NCBI GenBank assembly: GCA_951213105.1
Contig: OX578140.1
Coordinates: forward strand, 117,969,653-118,033,652
Source: Amaurobius ferox
Taxonomy: Eukaryota; Arthropoda; Arachnida; Araneae; Amaurobiidae
Direction: 5' to 3'
Length of the DNA: 64,000 nt
Under the pieces are notes generated by a model that saw nothing but the letters and a program-made list of their open reading frames with translations, ran no database searches and was not told the origin of the DNA. Position numbers and translations under genes: made by a program. Of this stretch, positions 45,428 to 57,973 are shown in pieces. Position 1 is the stretch's first letter. Each line of letters opens with the position of its first letter.

Positions 45428-47720
45428 ATTAGAAACTAAGCCAATGCGTTGGATGTTGTGGAAATGATTCTTTTATACAAAAATGAGTTTTTTTTTGTTC
45501 GAATTTTATTAACTTTTTTCAATTTTTTTGCTATTTCAAACTTGGTTGGAAAATAGCTAATACTAAATAAAGGTAGCCCTTCTCTTCAACACGGCAACTT
45601 TTAGAAAAGTTGTTAAATTGCAAAAAATGCCATCAAATTGATAAAAATGATATTAAATAAATGAAAATGCCAAATTAGAACAAATTACCCAGCATTGCCT
45701 GCCCACTACTTATAAGCACCTACTACTTAAATAATACATTTGAAACTACTAAAATTCTTCCTGTGGAAAGAAAAAACAAATAGAAGGAGATAAGGCATGG
45801 CTAAAGCCCACCATGAGTTAGTTCTCTGCAAGAGTTTGGCATGTGCCCAGTTGGTGGGAAAACTATTGCTGCCAGAGTAGAAAATGCAAGGCATGTTCAC
45901 TCGCTTAAAAAATTACCAAAATTGAAATTATGGATAAAATTAAAAAATAACATTTTTGTTAGAATCCAAAGATTTGTACAGGACTTTTTGCAAAACAATA
46001 GAATTGTGCTAATAAGTTTTTCAGGTGTTGCAAAATGAATATCATCATTTAGCTGAGCATGCTTGGGATGTTAAAAATAGAAAACTGTACATGGCTTTTT
46101 CCCATTTGGTTATTAACAATAATTTTCATCTTATGTTTTTGATAAGACTTTTATCTTAATTAGCTGCAATACCCCCCCCCCCCTTCATAATATTTGACTA
46201 TATGAATCCCTTTTCATTTATATTTATCATGATTCTATTTGCTGTTTTGACTCCGTTCAAACCCTTAGTTATGCTTGGCGTCTCATTCTTGCCTCACTGT
46301 TTGTAAGCAAATTGTGATGATTGTATGATTTTTTGGATATTTAATACCTTTTTTCTTTTGTTTTTGATGCCATATCTATTGGTTACCCTGTAATTTATAT
46401 TCTTTTATTATTTATGTATTTTATAATTAAATTATGTTTTTTAAATGTATCAAATTTAAAATTATTAATATGCAAATTTTGTCTCGTGGTTGTGGCCTGC
46501 CCATTAAAGCTCATGTTTGCTACGTATTTTTACTTTGCTGCTAAGCTTCACCTTCCCGGGTCCTTAAGTACCTATGTACCAAATTTCATGACCATATGAT
46601 GCTTAGATTTATTGTACAGACACACATAGATATCTTTTTTTATTATGTACACTAGAATATACCCACCATTGCCCTGTTCATAAATAAGCTCCCGCTACTC
46701 ATAAATAAATTAAGTACCTTTTACTTAATACGGATATAGATAACGCCGTATTCAATTTCCAAGTAGCTTGTTTAAAACAAAAATTATTCTCACGATACAA
46801 ATAAAATCACAAAATAAGAATCACAATTGACTATATATTCAACACACCGCTCATGAAAATGTGAAAGAAAACAAGTAGCGCTGACCATTAGCTCTGACAT
46901 ACATTGGAGGTATGTGCATGTAGGTGTGGCTTCAGTAAACCGAAGAACTTAATTAGCACAGTCTGGACATCAGTGACGAAACGATCTTATTAAATAATTT
47001 TAATAGTTCACTTGCTTAAAAAATTTATAATTAATGAATGGATGCCTCCCGGAAATTAGTTTTTACTTTGGTGCAGTGTGTGGTATTGTAGCTGATGTTA
47101 AATTATAAACAGTGGATTAGCTGTCAATTTTTTTATATTGTAACATAAAAATCAGGGAGGTTTAAAAACGCATGCAAAGTATATACAGTCGAACTTGTTT
47201 GAAATGGAATACTGTAATAAGTGAAAAATATTTTTAACTCTGTCCAAAAATATAGGAAATTCATATTATTTTCCCTTGTGTGAAACAGAACCTGCACAAC
47301 GCAGAAGTGGATGTCCAGTTTAAAATATTTTGCTAATAAAAAGCACCTAATTGTAACGAACAAAGAATGAAAAATCATCCAACTATTTTAATCATTTATT
47401 TCCATGTGAACCATTTTTCACAGAACTTTCTATTAAATTATATAACGATTTTCTGAAAGCCATTTTCCATTAATCAGGGAGACTCTGAATTGATAGAAAT
47501 ATTAATCAATGAATGCGCGATTTTTAACTGAAAATGATATCATTAGTAAGATGCATGTCCAATAAACCATGTTGGATTATTTAGAAAGTTCATCTCACAT
47601 TTTTTTTTTAATTTACTTTTTTATTTTATGGTAAGCAGTGATATTTTGCCTGTAAGTCAATTCATCTAGGTGTTAAGGTGTGGTAATAAACTAACAACTA
47701 AGGACATGGGGGGTACTACC
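45428..47720. other. Unassigned intronic sequence
   Basis: A 12-nt C run is at 46172-46183. A short stretch near 46560-46630 (CCAAATTTCATGACC, GTACAGACACACATAGA) resembles a hairpin-family fragment. No gene recognised. Confidence 0.4.
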
Positions 47721-48240
47721 AGGGTTGTTAAAAACCCAGATTTTTCCATGGAATACCCAGCCCATTTATGTTTGGGGTTTTTTTCAGGGGAATCTTTCTA
47801 CTTATTTTTATATTTATTTTAGCAAATTTTCAAAACTAACATAGAACAATTAATTTTTTAAATCAGAACTTTTAAACAATTGAGCAGAGCAGTACTGTTA
47901 AATGCTGAGCAGTATGAGTATGACTAATATATTTACTTCAAATTACATGGTATAATGGATAATGCACATAAAAAAGATATCATTCTAAATAAAAATATGT
48001 CGTAAAAAATTAAAAAGTTTCTATATTTATCTTTTATCCCAGTTAAATAAAGAAAAACTTATTTCAGTGTTTTTGTTTCACCCTCAAAATAAGCCCCCAC
48101 CCACCTTTGGGAAAGTTGACTTTTCTGCCATTCCCCTCACTCCCCTTTCTAAAACTAGTTTGACCAGTTTCACCTTTACTCTAAAGTGAGTGAACAATGA
48201 ACCTGAAGGAAATAGGAGAAGCTTCTACCCACAGACTAAT
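47721..48240. other. Possible isolated hAT terminus and flank
   Basis: CAGGGTTGTTAAAAACCCAG near 47721 is the kind of terminus seen on hAT elements with DUF659 transposases. It might be the left end belonging to the transposase relic that starts at 50243. No matching right end was found, so the link is only a suggestion. Confidence 0.3.
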
Positions 48241-48545
48241 ATTACACAGACCTGCCACTCTCGATAGTTTCGTTTTCGTGGCGGCTATTAGAGATAGACC
48301 AAAACGAGGGTTGGCGCGCTCTTGGTGATGGTCTGGTTTGGTCTGAGCGCTTGGCGATGGTCTGGTTTGAGTCCAAGACGATTTTCAATGTTATAACCCT
48401 ATTTCGCTCGACGAAAACTTAGAACAACAGACTACCGTGGTTTGAGTAACGTGAAAAAGGATTATTTGTTAAGTGTTTAGATCATTTCATAGAAATGGAT
48501 TGATAAAAGAAAACTGGTTGCGTTACAGGGTATGTAATTTATTTT
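48241..48545 (+). other. CpG-richer island with splice-donor context
   Basis: A G+C and CpG elevated block contains a 20-bp direct repeat (TTGGYGATGGTCTGGTTTG at about 48322 and 48351). It ends in ACAGG|GTATGT near 48530, a good donor. It could be an untranslated first exon of an unknown transcript inside DHX37 intron 2. No coding frame. Confidence 0.22.
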
Positions 48546-50242
48546 TATTAAAATTGAAATAATTTTAGTTATCACCATCCTACATACGTGTTCATTATAA
48601 GTATACACGTGTTCATATATAAGTATACATGTGTTCAACATACGAAATTAGTGCTGTGTTATTACTACCGGATTAGACTAAATTTTAAGAGGTAGTGGTA
48701 TAATTAGTTAAAAAATATTTTCCGTATTTTTATAAAATGTGAAATAATTGATATTTGGATAGCTTTTTCTTAGTTGAATGTGATATTGTATGTATATATA
48801 TTTATGTAAAATTTTTAAGTGCCTTATGGTGGAAAATTCACCCCCCCCCCTCGGGTAATTAATGATTGAGTTCCACAACTTCGATAGTGCATTTATGTAA
48901 GTTTTATATTTACTATATGAATATTTTTATATTTAAAAAAAAAGTCTATTAGTATCCCAGAACAAATTAAGGATCAAGTAATTAACGATCAACACGCTAG
49001 TATACTTTTTAGACTGAAAATATTATGTATTTCAGTATGTTAGCTTGTAATTTTTTGTGCATTATGTTTTATAGTGAGACAATGCAATGTGTCTATATTT
49101 TAATCTATTTTATGATTATTTGAATTAAATATATAACTATGTTTATTTAAATTTACTTAAACTAATGAATATATTTATGTTGCAGATTAATGTATTTTTA
49201 AATCCTGACCATTTCTATAGTTTCAAAAATTATTAAAGTACAGTTCTCAACATTTTGTTTCCCTCCTGTTTTAAAAAAAAAATCGCCAAGCGAGCGATAA
49301 CGTTCCAAATCTGGCAGACGCATCGTAGTTCAGTTGGTCCAACTCACGAGCTCTAGTGTCTATGCGACATCCCATGTTAAAAATGTTGCCATAGGATCCT
49401 ATGGGAGTGAACCTTCTGAATATAATTAATTTGTTGTATTAATTTGTTCTGTACATAAATATTATTATTGAATAGTTTAGAATTCTAATTTTATATTGTA
49501 CAATTGTTAGTAAATATCATTCATAACAATCCAACTGATGCTCTTTTTATGGCTAGATGTAAAATGTATAATTAGTTATTCAGAGACTATTTGCTGGTAC
49601 AAATGAAGACTATAAACTTTTTTTTTTATTATTATTATTTTCTTTAAAACAGTCAATGCTTAAACATAAATTGACAAAAAAAATAAGAGTTAAAATTTAA
49701 TGAAAAAATAAACATATTTATTATGCTTTTAGCTGATCATTTTATTATGGAAGCAGTTCTGATCATTTTAATCTCTTTTGCAGGTATAAATATTTTTTGA
49801 ATCATGTAATATGTATAAAAAAAAAGTTTTAATGTGGTCGATCGAAATTGAATATAATCCGCCAATAAGACATTTTAGTTTTTATAGAAAGTAGTAGATG
49901 GTGCCACCTTATATGAAATTTATCTTTGGCGACGATATCGGAACACAACTTGTAAGGACTGGCCATCCAAACGGTTACCTTACACCTTTCTGGTAGGTCG
50001 GACAGCCTGGGCCTCAACAAGAACTTGTAAGGAGAAATATGATTGGTTTGATTTTCGGACTCTTTCACTGTGGGTAGACGTATGTGGAAATAAGTCTTTG
50101 TTGGTTTGTTCAGTAGCCATTTTTTTCCGCTGCTTTGCTCAAAGCACATTTATTTAGTAGTTGCTACTAAGTGAGATCTTAACATTTTAATAATTTTTAT
50201 TTTAAAGAGAAAAAAGTTTATAAGCAGAGCTTTTAATTAACA
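48546..50242. other. Unassigned intronic sequence, with one interspersed repeat copy
   Basis: A 10-nt C run is at 48841-48850. The minus strand at 49965-50024 carries the CTGTCCGACCTACCAGAAAG repeat also found at 22224 and 24994. The 106-codon minus frame at 49829-50149 spans that repeat and is not supported as a gene. Confidence 0.5.
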
Positions 50243-51990
50243 ATGTCTAGAACTGAAGGAAGTGAGAGGAAGCAGTCATGTGAGTGGACTATGGTTAATA
50301 AAATTGACAAATCAATGTGACATGTAAATTTTGTAATAGTACAATTAGTGCAAAAGTCGAACGAATTCATACCCACATGAAAAACTGGAAAAAAAATTAA
50401 CCTAATCCTGGCAAGGCCTCCTTATTATGTTTGTCTTCTTCATCTGATGCTGATGGTGATGATTTTTCATCAAATAAGGATAGATCTGTTTTGAAAAAAA
50501 AGAGAGGCAACTATGGAACCATCAACATCAAATCAACCCAAGCGCCAAAGGACAGTGGGTGATTTTACCATCAAAACAAATAATGATCAGAAGGCAATTC
50601 TTGATCGAAAGGTATCAAAATTCTTTTATGCAAACAGTACAGCATTCAATGTTGTTGATAGTGATTCATTTAAAGATCTGATACACGGTTTACATCCAAG
50701 TTATGTCCCTCCTAATAGACAAAAGTTAGCTGGACCATTCTTGAACATAGCTGATAAAGAGGTCAATTCGTTATTGAAAGCTGCTTTAAAAGATGCCACC
50801 ATAACTTTAATGTTAGATGTTTGGTCTGACACAAGTGATGATTCCATTATTGCAGTAAGTATCCATACTGGAACTGGTAAAGATAAAGACATATATTTGT
50901 TGGAAGCGATAGATTGTGACTCTGAAAAGAAGACTGCTGAATTTTGTGTGGAAATAGCTAACAGAGTTATTAATGAAATGAAACAAACGTGTGAAAGATG
51001 TCTTTGCCATTTGCTGTGATAATGAGAACAAAATTAAAATGTTCCAAGATATAATTGTTCAAAAGCATCCCAGTATTCTTGCTTCTGGTTGTTCAGCTCA
51101 TTTTCTGAATCTCCTTGCTAAGGAAATTGCCCATCAAAGTGTGATGAAGTATGTCACTGAAATTCAAAAAAATTTTCGAAATCACAATAGACCACATGGG
51201 TGGCTGATTGAGAAAGGAGGAAGAATGCCACAATTATCAAATGAAACTAGGTGGAATTCGCAGAAGCCTGCCTTTCTACTTTTGTGTATCAATTATCAAA
51301 AATATGTAGAAATATCAATTGAACATAGTGAAGAATTTGAAAAACATGTTTTGGTATGCTTAAGTAACAAAGGATTGTACAGAGAATGTTTGAATTTGTA
51401 AGTTAACAATTGTTGCTCAAAAAAATAGATACATTACAAAAAGATGCCTGTACTGTTACACATACTGTAGAAATATGGCTTGATATTCTAGATAGTAAAG
51501 AACTGTCACCATATAAAACTATTATAAAATGTTGCTTGGAACAGGCACTCACCCTTCTTCATTCTTTTGCAAATATGAGGGATCATGCTCTAAAAGGGAA
51601 AAGGTTAACTAAAGAACAAGAAGGTTCTGAATTATGGCTTGAAAGCTTCAATCTAGTCTTTGACATTTCATTGAAGATGTTTCAAATACAAGATAATGAG
51701 TACTATCCGGAATCAATGTTTTCAGAAAATGTGATAAAATCCTTTGAAGCCAAAAATGGTGGAAAGTAATAGTCTAAGGCTGAGAAAAACAATGTTTTAA
51801 ATGCTGACTTTTGTAAGTTTTTGGAAGCCTTACATTCACTTACATAAGCATCAGCATCTATTGAAAGAATGTTTTCAACTTTTGGACTGGTGTGGTCAAA
51901 GCTGCAAAATAAACTTGGATGTGAAAAGACCAAAAAATTAGTAAAAATATATAGGTCTCTTAAATCAAAAGGAATTCAAAAAGATTTGTA
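50243..51990 (+). pseudogene. hAT transposase relic with BED-like finger and DUF659
   Basis: It starts MSRTEGSERKQS at 50243, with a damaged BED-type finger (CKFC...H) before 50400. The 168-codon frame at 50513 contains the DUF659 pattern FKDLIHGLHPSYVPPNRQKL, then ITLMLDVWSD with the first catalytic Asp. After a one-base frame shift near 50985, ICCDNENKIKMF (second Asp), GCSAHFLNLLAKE and NETRWNS follow. Another frame holds EIWLDILDSKELSPYKTI. The C-terminal dimerisation segment with the catalytic Glu, ASASIERMFSTFGLVWSKLQ, lies near 51847-51905. Only about two frame shifts and a few stops separate the pieces, so the copy is moderately young. Termini were not fixed. Confidence 0.9.
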
Positions 51991-53780
51991 GATCTAACCA
52001 AATGAATTGTATTGCTTGTGTAGATATATAACCAGGAATATTCTAATTGTAGAAATTGAAATTAGAAAGAATAATTTTTAAAACTATGAATTACATTTTA
52101 TTATTATTTAATTATACATTTAAATTTATAAATGTATTTTGAAAAGTGAAGTTGCAAAAATTTAAAAGTTCATTGCGAATAATAAAAGAAGTGTTATTAA
52201 AAACGATGGTATGAAATATGTTATTTTGTATAGAAAGTTTATTAGCTTTTTATTGTTAATTGTCAGTAAATGCAATTTTAAGAAATATAAATAATTAATA
52301 AGATTCAATTTTTCAAAATTGAATCTTATAATTATATCTTATGTTTTATTCACTCAAATTAAATCATAGATTATTTTTTTATCAATTCCTAGGCTTTTCT
52401 CAATGCCTTTTGCCAGCTCAATGCTAATGTCTATTAATTGTATGGATTCCATTCAAAGTTTGAAAGATATTTTCGATCTTTCTCATGATGTCAAGATCAA
52501 AACTCTGTGATAATATTTCTCTGTGGCATACAGGTATTTTTTTTTTTATTATGTAAGAAGATTAATTCAATATTTAGAAAAATAAAATTCAATTTTTTTA
52601 TAATCATTTAGAGAGAATTGTACATATGCTACAGATGAGAGGGCATACTTTGCAACTTTATGCACACTATCATATGATGATCTTACATATTCATAAAATC
52701 CAAACAGAAAGTCTCAGAAAATCATTAAAATACATGTTAAGTATATTTAACATATTTTATTATAAAAGAAATATTAACTCTGGCATTGGAGGCCCCTGTC
52801 TCACACAGAAAAACTGTCATATTTCTCTGTGATACAATGGCATTTTCCTTTATTATGTAAGAAGATTAATCAAAATTCAATACTTTGGAAATTAGTTCAA
52901 TTTGTAATGGGATACAGGTAACTTAACAGTTGGGTATCGCCTACCCCGAAACTGTATGTTTTGTGAGTATGTATTTATGCATTTTAAAGCAAATTATGTA
53001 TCAAATTTTTCTCTCTTTGAAAGAAAATTACTCTGTCATATTCGGTTTTAATTCTATTTGAAGTATTGCAAAACTTTAAAGTTGTTGCAGTTACATTTTT
53101 TCATATGCATGTACTTTAGTGGTGTTGCATTGTTTTGTTTATTTTAGAGATGTTGTGACAGTTAGACAATAAAATATTAGTAGACATTTTCATTTGAATG
53201 CCAATGCTTATTTTGCCTAATTATTTCTCTGTGAAACTGATTCCTTATAGCTCAAAAACAGTAACATTGTGGTTGAACAAACCAGAAACTTCTTGCTCTA
53301 ATTCAGTCGCTGTCACCATTTTGAGTCACATGGTTTGATTTTTGAAAGGCATTTATTGATGAGTGTCACAACCTTTGATAAATTAGCAGTATCGAACAAC
53401 TGTATGTATAAAATGCTCCTGCAAAATGGAATGCTATTGCACAACTGTGATGTACAAATACCAATGTAGGATGGAACTCGAAGCATTCCAGATGTACGTG
53501 TTCTATCCAATTATCATTCTCACAATTCAGTGATATTGTAGTTGTAAAAGCCTTGAAAAACCACTCTTAAAAGACTACAACAATCAACATCTTATCGCCA
53601 AAATTTGGAAAGTAGAAGAAATTTTATGTTTTCCAGTTTTTTTTTTAATCCCCCCCCCCTCCCCGTTTTCTCTGATGCCGAAACTATGATTGCCCTATAA
53701 GTTTTTTTGTGACCATAACCATCACATAATTGTAGACAGAGCATAAAATAGTGGTATAGTACGACTCCAGCGAGAAGGCA
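51991..53780. other. Unassigned intronic sequence
   Basis: A hairpin AAGATTCAATTTT...AAAATTGAATCTT lies near 52299-52327. A direct repeat (ATTTCTCTGTG...TTTATTATGTAAGAAGATTAA) lies near 52516 and 52821. A 10-nt C run is at 53650-53659. No gene. Confidence 0.45.
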
Positions 53781-53960
53781 TTTGGGTCACGTGATTTTGG
53801 ACGAGTCCATTAGTTTGGACGAGTCCAATGACAGGTAGAAACGTCTTAAGAAGAACGGGTTTCCAAAATTGGCGCCTTTAGTGCGAATTAATTTATAATT
53901 TGTGCAGTACGATAAAGAGCTTTATATGTATAAGTACATTCAGTGTAAGTGTTGGGATAT
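53781..53960 (+). promoter_or_regulatory. Promoter-like island with TCACGTGA
   Basis: A CpG-richer block contains a palindromic E-box TCACGTGA at 53787-53794, a duplicated TTGGACGAGTCCA.T and a donor-like CATTCAGT|GTAAGT near 53940. It resembles an untranslated first exon, but no coding continuation is recognised. Confidence 0.22.
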
Positions 53961-54544
53961 GGTGGAATTGTTTTCTTCACAATGATTAAAACTATTTATT
54001 ACAATAATGGTTGTGAATGTTTTATTAAAATTGAAGAGTTTGTGTTGTAATACTTTTCTTCTAACTTAAGCTCTTTTATTTAGTGAGGAATGCACAACGT
54101 GACATACGCACATTTCTATATTTTTATCATTATATATTTTACTCTTTATATAACGCGTTTAACTTCTATCAAACACAGAGAAAATTTTTCAATGCAAATA
54201 CTTTTGCTGCCGTTGAAAATCATTTCAGTAATATCTATGCATCACATTTTATACAGTTACATATTTCATAAAGTATTAATATTTGTTCATTTTGAAATAA
54301 ATTTTTGTAATTTAATTAATTTTAAATATGTTATCTAAACATTATCCTTGTTTGTGTGCCACTATTTAGACAGTTCTGCATTAGAGCTTAGCTCTGCATG
54401 GCCATGTTATCTAAGGAATCTATAACCCCCCTCCCCCTCCCCGAGATACGAAATTTGGGAAATTATAAAAATATTTAAAACATTTAAAAAATACATAAAA
54501 TATTTATACTTTATATTTATTTATTTATTTTATATATAAAATAT
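53961..54544. other. Unassigned intronic sequence
   Basis: AT-rich with short C tracts near 54427-54441. No feature supported. Confidence 0.4.
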
Positions 54545-54953
54545 TTAATAAATTGTATCATTGTCGCCATTCTTGAAATCTGATTCTGCACTTTCAGTTG
54601 ACTCTGAGTCATGTTCTGAAGAGGAGTCTGCGCCTACCACAAAACTTATTTCCTCTATGGTTTCTTCCACTAAATTGTCAATTTCTCAATTTGTGTTGTC
54701 ATCCACACTTGAAACTGTATTTCGATATTTCTCAGGTCTCTTTTACGTGGCGACACTAGGATCGGTGATTTACTTGATTCTATCTTGATGCGTGTGCAAT
54801 TGTTCTCATTGACACACCAGTGGCTGTTCTCGTCTGGGCCTGTTGGATGGGGATGTATAACTTTCCTGAAGTTGCTTCGGCCTCAAAAAAATTGAGAACT
54901 TTGTGGAGCACATTTCCTTCCTTGGATTGAATTACTTTTCCTTTTACAGACAT
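54545..54953 (-). pseudogene. Internally deleted Tc1/mariner-like transposase relic
   Basis: From the ATG at 54953 the minus strand encodes MSVKGKVIQSKEGNVLHKVL, then NFFEAEATSGKLYIPIQQAQ and TATGVSMRTI. This is the N-terminal helix-turn-helix typical of a Tc1-like family in arthropods (K-x-K-V-L-x-S...F-x-x-E...G-x-x-x-I-P...ATGVSxRTI). In the next frame SPILVSPRKR follows. Then, in a third frame, comes an acidic tail, DNLVEETIEEISFVVG with a Ser/Glu/Asp-rich end, which looks like the family's C-terminus. The DDE catalytic core, expected to be 200 or more residues, is missing, so only the two ends remain. Confidence 0.55.
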
Positions 54954-55346
54954 TTTGTCGACAGAAGCAAGGTTCACAAATATCAGATTCTGATTAACTA
55001 AATAAACTGATGTTAGAAGTTGGAACAGAGGTTAGACAAACTTTTAGTCGCAAGCGCAATGCTAGTCCAACGCAACGATTCTAAATGCATTCCAACAATT
55101 CTAAATTCCAAATTCTTGGCGAAATACGCGGCCGCCAAACAGGTTTCTGCGTTCAGCAGCCCTTTCCCTGTAATGTACAAATCGTCTGTTTGCCAGCCTT
55201 CTTCCCTTAAGCGAAGTGGACTCATCCAAGGTCATCTGCCAACTCACGAGAGTCGGACTATATTGTTCTATTTGTTAAATTTATTTATTTATTTTTGTAC
55301 AAATTCTTTTAAGTGAACTAATAATTGCATTCTTTTAATTTTATAG
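54954..55346. other. GC-richer block without a recognised gene
   Basis: Between 55013 and 55250 composition is more balanced and both strands have open frames of 70-98 codons. Neither strand shows a motif I recognise. It may be a decayed transposon part or an old exon. Confidence 0.3.
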
Positions 55347-55447
55347 AGAACTGAACTTTTGGAAAAATTGAGCAGAGTACAAGCAAAGCCTAAAGAATTA
55401 GATTACCTCACATCTACAGCATCTATGCAAACTTATGGAATCAAAAA
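55347..55447 (+). CDS. DHX37: DHX37 coding exon 3
   Basis: The exon follows the acceptor TTTTATAG and contains 33 codons plus two bases before the donor AAA|GTAACT (phase 2 out). It reads RTELLEKLSRVQAKPKELDY, then LTSTASMQTYGIK. The pattern R-x-E-[ML]-L-x-K-L-x-x-V-Q-A with a following T-S-x-x-x-x-x-x-G is found in DHX37 just after the Lys-rich block. It joins exon 2 in phase 0, giving KKKLS-RTELLEKL. The rest of the protein, including the helicase core, must lie to the right of the window. Confidence 0.9.
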
Positions 55448-57893
55448 GTAACTAATTGATTTTTTTTTCTGTAATTTCTCCTTAAAACTGTACTTACAAC
55501 ATAGTAACATATATACATATTTCAATACTGCTTATCCTTATTTTATTAAAGAAATAACTTTTTCTGTATATTGCCGTATGACTAAAAAAATAAAATTTTA
55601 AATTTCTATAATTTAAGAATTGCAGTAGCTACTATATATTTTGATTCTAATGCTGCTTTTGTGCCCAGGGTATTCTTAAAATTTATGCTACCAATTTTCA
55701 CAATTTTTTGTTTAAATGAAGTGTCTACTACTTGGACAACCACTGCATCAGGCCCCCAATCAACTACAGATTATTTTACATATGTGTGTGTAAATGTGGT
55801 CAAAAGAAAATAAATTATTACTAGTTAATTTATTGTGTATGATTGTAGGATATAAAATCAAGTTCTTTTTTTAAGTTGTAAGTTGAAAAAAGGAGTGGGG
55901 TGGGTTTTTTTCTTTGTCTAAATTAAGGGGGTTTTGTTTATACCATCGGTAAAACCAGGCAGCTCTGGTATAAATTAATGGTCATTACTAGGCAACTAAT
56001 CAGATGTGGCAATTAAAAAATCTGACTCTAATTGCTCTTTCTCAAGTCAAATGGCCACCTCGTATGAAATAAGTATGAGTATAAACTGGGGCATTTACAT
56101 TTAAATTCTTTAAACATGCTTTTTCTCAGCGTGTTCTAGAAATTACTCGACTGATTTGAACATTTTTTAAAACAAGGAGTTACTTGAAGATTTGTCAAAA
56201 AATCAATAAAGCAAATCAACTCTTTGAATTTGAGCTTATCCACACCTTCGACCAGAGATATAGGTAGACTGCGCATTGCTATTCGGAAGAGATTGAAAAC
56301 ATGACCACTGCATGGATCACGTGACTTATGGTCGAACATTTCCAGACTTGGCGACTTATTGCCGCTCTTGGCGCTATGAAATTTTTTTTCCACCGTAGTA
56401 AAACAGTGCTGAATAATACCTCTTGCATTTCTGATGTATTTCAAAATACATATTGGTTAGGTCTCAACTGATCAAGTTCTATTAATCACAGTAACATGAA
56501 ATTTGGCATGTCGTTTTCTTTTGTGATATATTTTAATTTTCTATCTAGAAGGTCCAAATTTAGTATTTCGTTGTCTTTTACTGTGCATATTGATTTCTTA
56601 GATTTTGAACCTTATCGGGCTAGCCCGTTCTGGGCCCGCTATATAAATATACTCATAATTCGGGAATAACTCGAGATCCGTTGTATCTAGAAAGGTTATA
56701 TCATATTTAGCACATGATTATATTTCGTGGTATACTTTAATTCATTGGATTTTGAATTATCGGGGCAATTAAATTCATTGCTACTATCCCAGCCCGTCCA
56801 GGAGAAAAAGTACCATTTTAAAAGTGCCGCTAAAATTATTTTCTTACTTTAGTAAAACTTTATTTTTAATAAAATACTTTTATTTTTGTACAAACTGAAG
56901 TGCAAAATTGCCTCAATGCCAATATTCAACTTTAGAAATATAGCTGAGCATTATACAATTGTAACTTTTCAAAATCTTCAATATTATTCCCAGATTATGT
57001 AACAGTTACTTTATATTCCTTGACCCCCCCCCCCCCTTAAAAAAAAAAAGCGTTTAAAAATATTTGGACTCAATGTTATGATAATAAATCAAAATGCTGA
57101 TTGCAAGGCATTAACTTGCAAAAGTTAATGACTTAAACTTTCTAATAAAATGGCTTTATTAGTTCATAGAACAACACCCTGTTAAATGCAGGGAAGCAGT
57201 GAGGAATGAATAAACATTTTAAACACAAGTTTGAAACATTTTCACACTCTGTGCCTCCCGGCCACACAGAAAGCTACCATTAGCCTTTGGGTTGGTCATG
57301 TGGTCTGGGTTTTCTACACTCGGTGCCTCACTGATCAAAAATATTATTACTTTGACATCATCAAAAGGATCAAAGAACGAAGTTTCAAAGAGCTAAATAG
57401 AATCTATAGGACAATAATTTCTCCGTATTTACAATTATTTTTAATTTTTTAAATATGTGTTATAAAATTTTTTATATTTATTTGTTGCATCCCAAAATTT
57501 AATATTTTCACAATTCCAATTTTTAACATAATGGAATGATATCTTCGCATTCCAATTTTAAATAAGGTATTACTTCGAATCTTTTATGAATTTACCCGGC
57601 GACTCATTATATATGTTTTTTTTTTATAATTATTTCAAATCTCATTCTTTGCTTTATATATTCATTAGACAGTGAGACACTTTAGATTACTTCATTTTTA
57701 AGATATGGAAAAAAGCCAAAGTTGAAAACATAAATTAGTTTTGTTCCCAAGTTTCTGTAAAAAACATCCTCATCCCCCCCCCCCCCCCCACACACACACA
57801 CACACCGACTGTTTAAAAAATTCCAGCCTTTATAGAACACTAGGCATAACAAATAATTGTTTAAAATGACTAAATGTTAACTTTTTTTTCATT
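55448..57893. other. Unassigned intronic sequence
   Basis: A TCACGTGA palindrome lies at 56317-56324 within a modest CpG-richer block (56260-56400). C runs are at 57024-57036 (13 nt) and at 57774-57789 (16 nt), the latter followed by an AC repeat to 57806. The 102-codon minus frame at 56136-56444 has no recognised motif. Confidence 0.4.
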
Positions 57894-57973
57894 TAGCATA
57901 TTTTGGTGCAATGTAGCATATTTTGATGCAATTTAGCATATTTTGATGCAATGTAGCATATTTTAATGCTTAA
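57894..57973. repeat. 20-bp minisatellite, four copies
   Basis: TAGCATATTTTGATGCAATG is repeated four times head to tail with one or two substitutions per copy. Confidence 0.9.

Larger units (their letters stand above)
40225..55346 (+). other. DHX37: DHX37 intron 2 (15,122 bp)
   Basis: The intron starts GTAATG and ends TTTATAG. It holds the nested transposon group at 41113-45427, a DUF659-type hAT relic and a deleted Tc1-like element. No further DHX37 exon was found. Confidence 0.85.

Noticed and set aside
52516..52880. An LTR pair from the direct repeat at 52516 and 52821
   Set aside because: The repeats are short and diverged, and lack TG..CA ends, a primer binding site and any retrotransposon frame between them.
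55013..55316. Overlapping 70- and 98-codon frames on both strands as a gene next to DHX37 exon 3
   Set aside because: Neither strand shows a recognisable family or splice signals in the right places, and openness on both strands follows from the locally higher GC.
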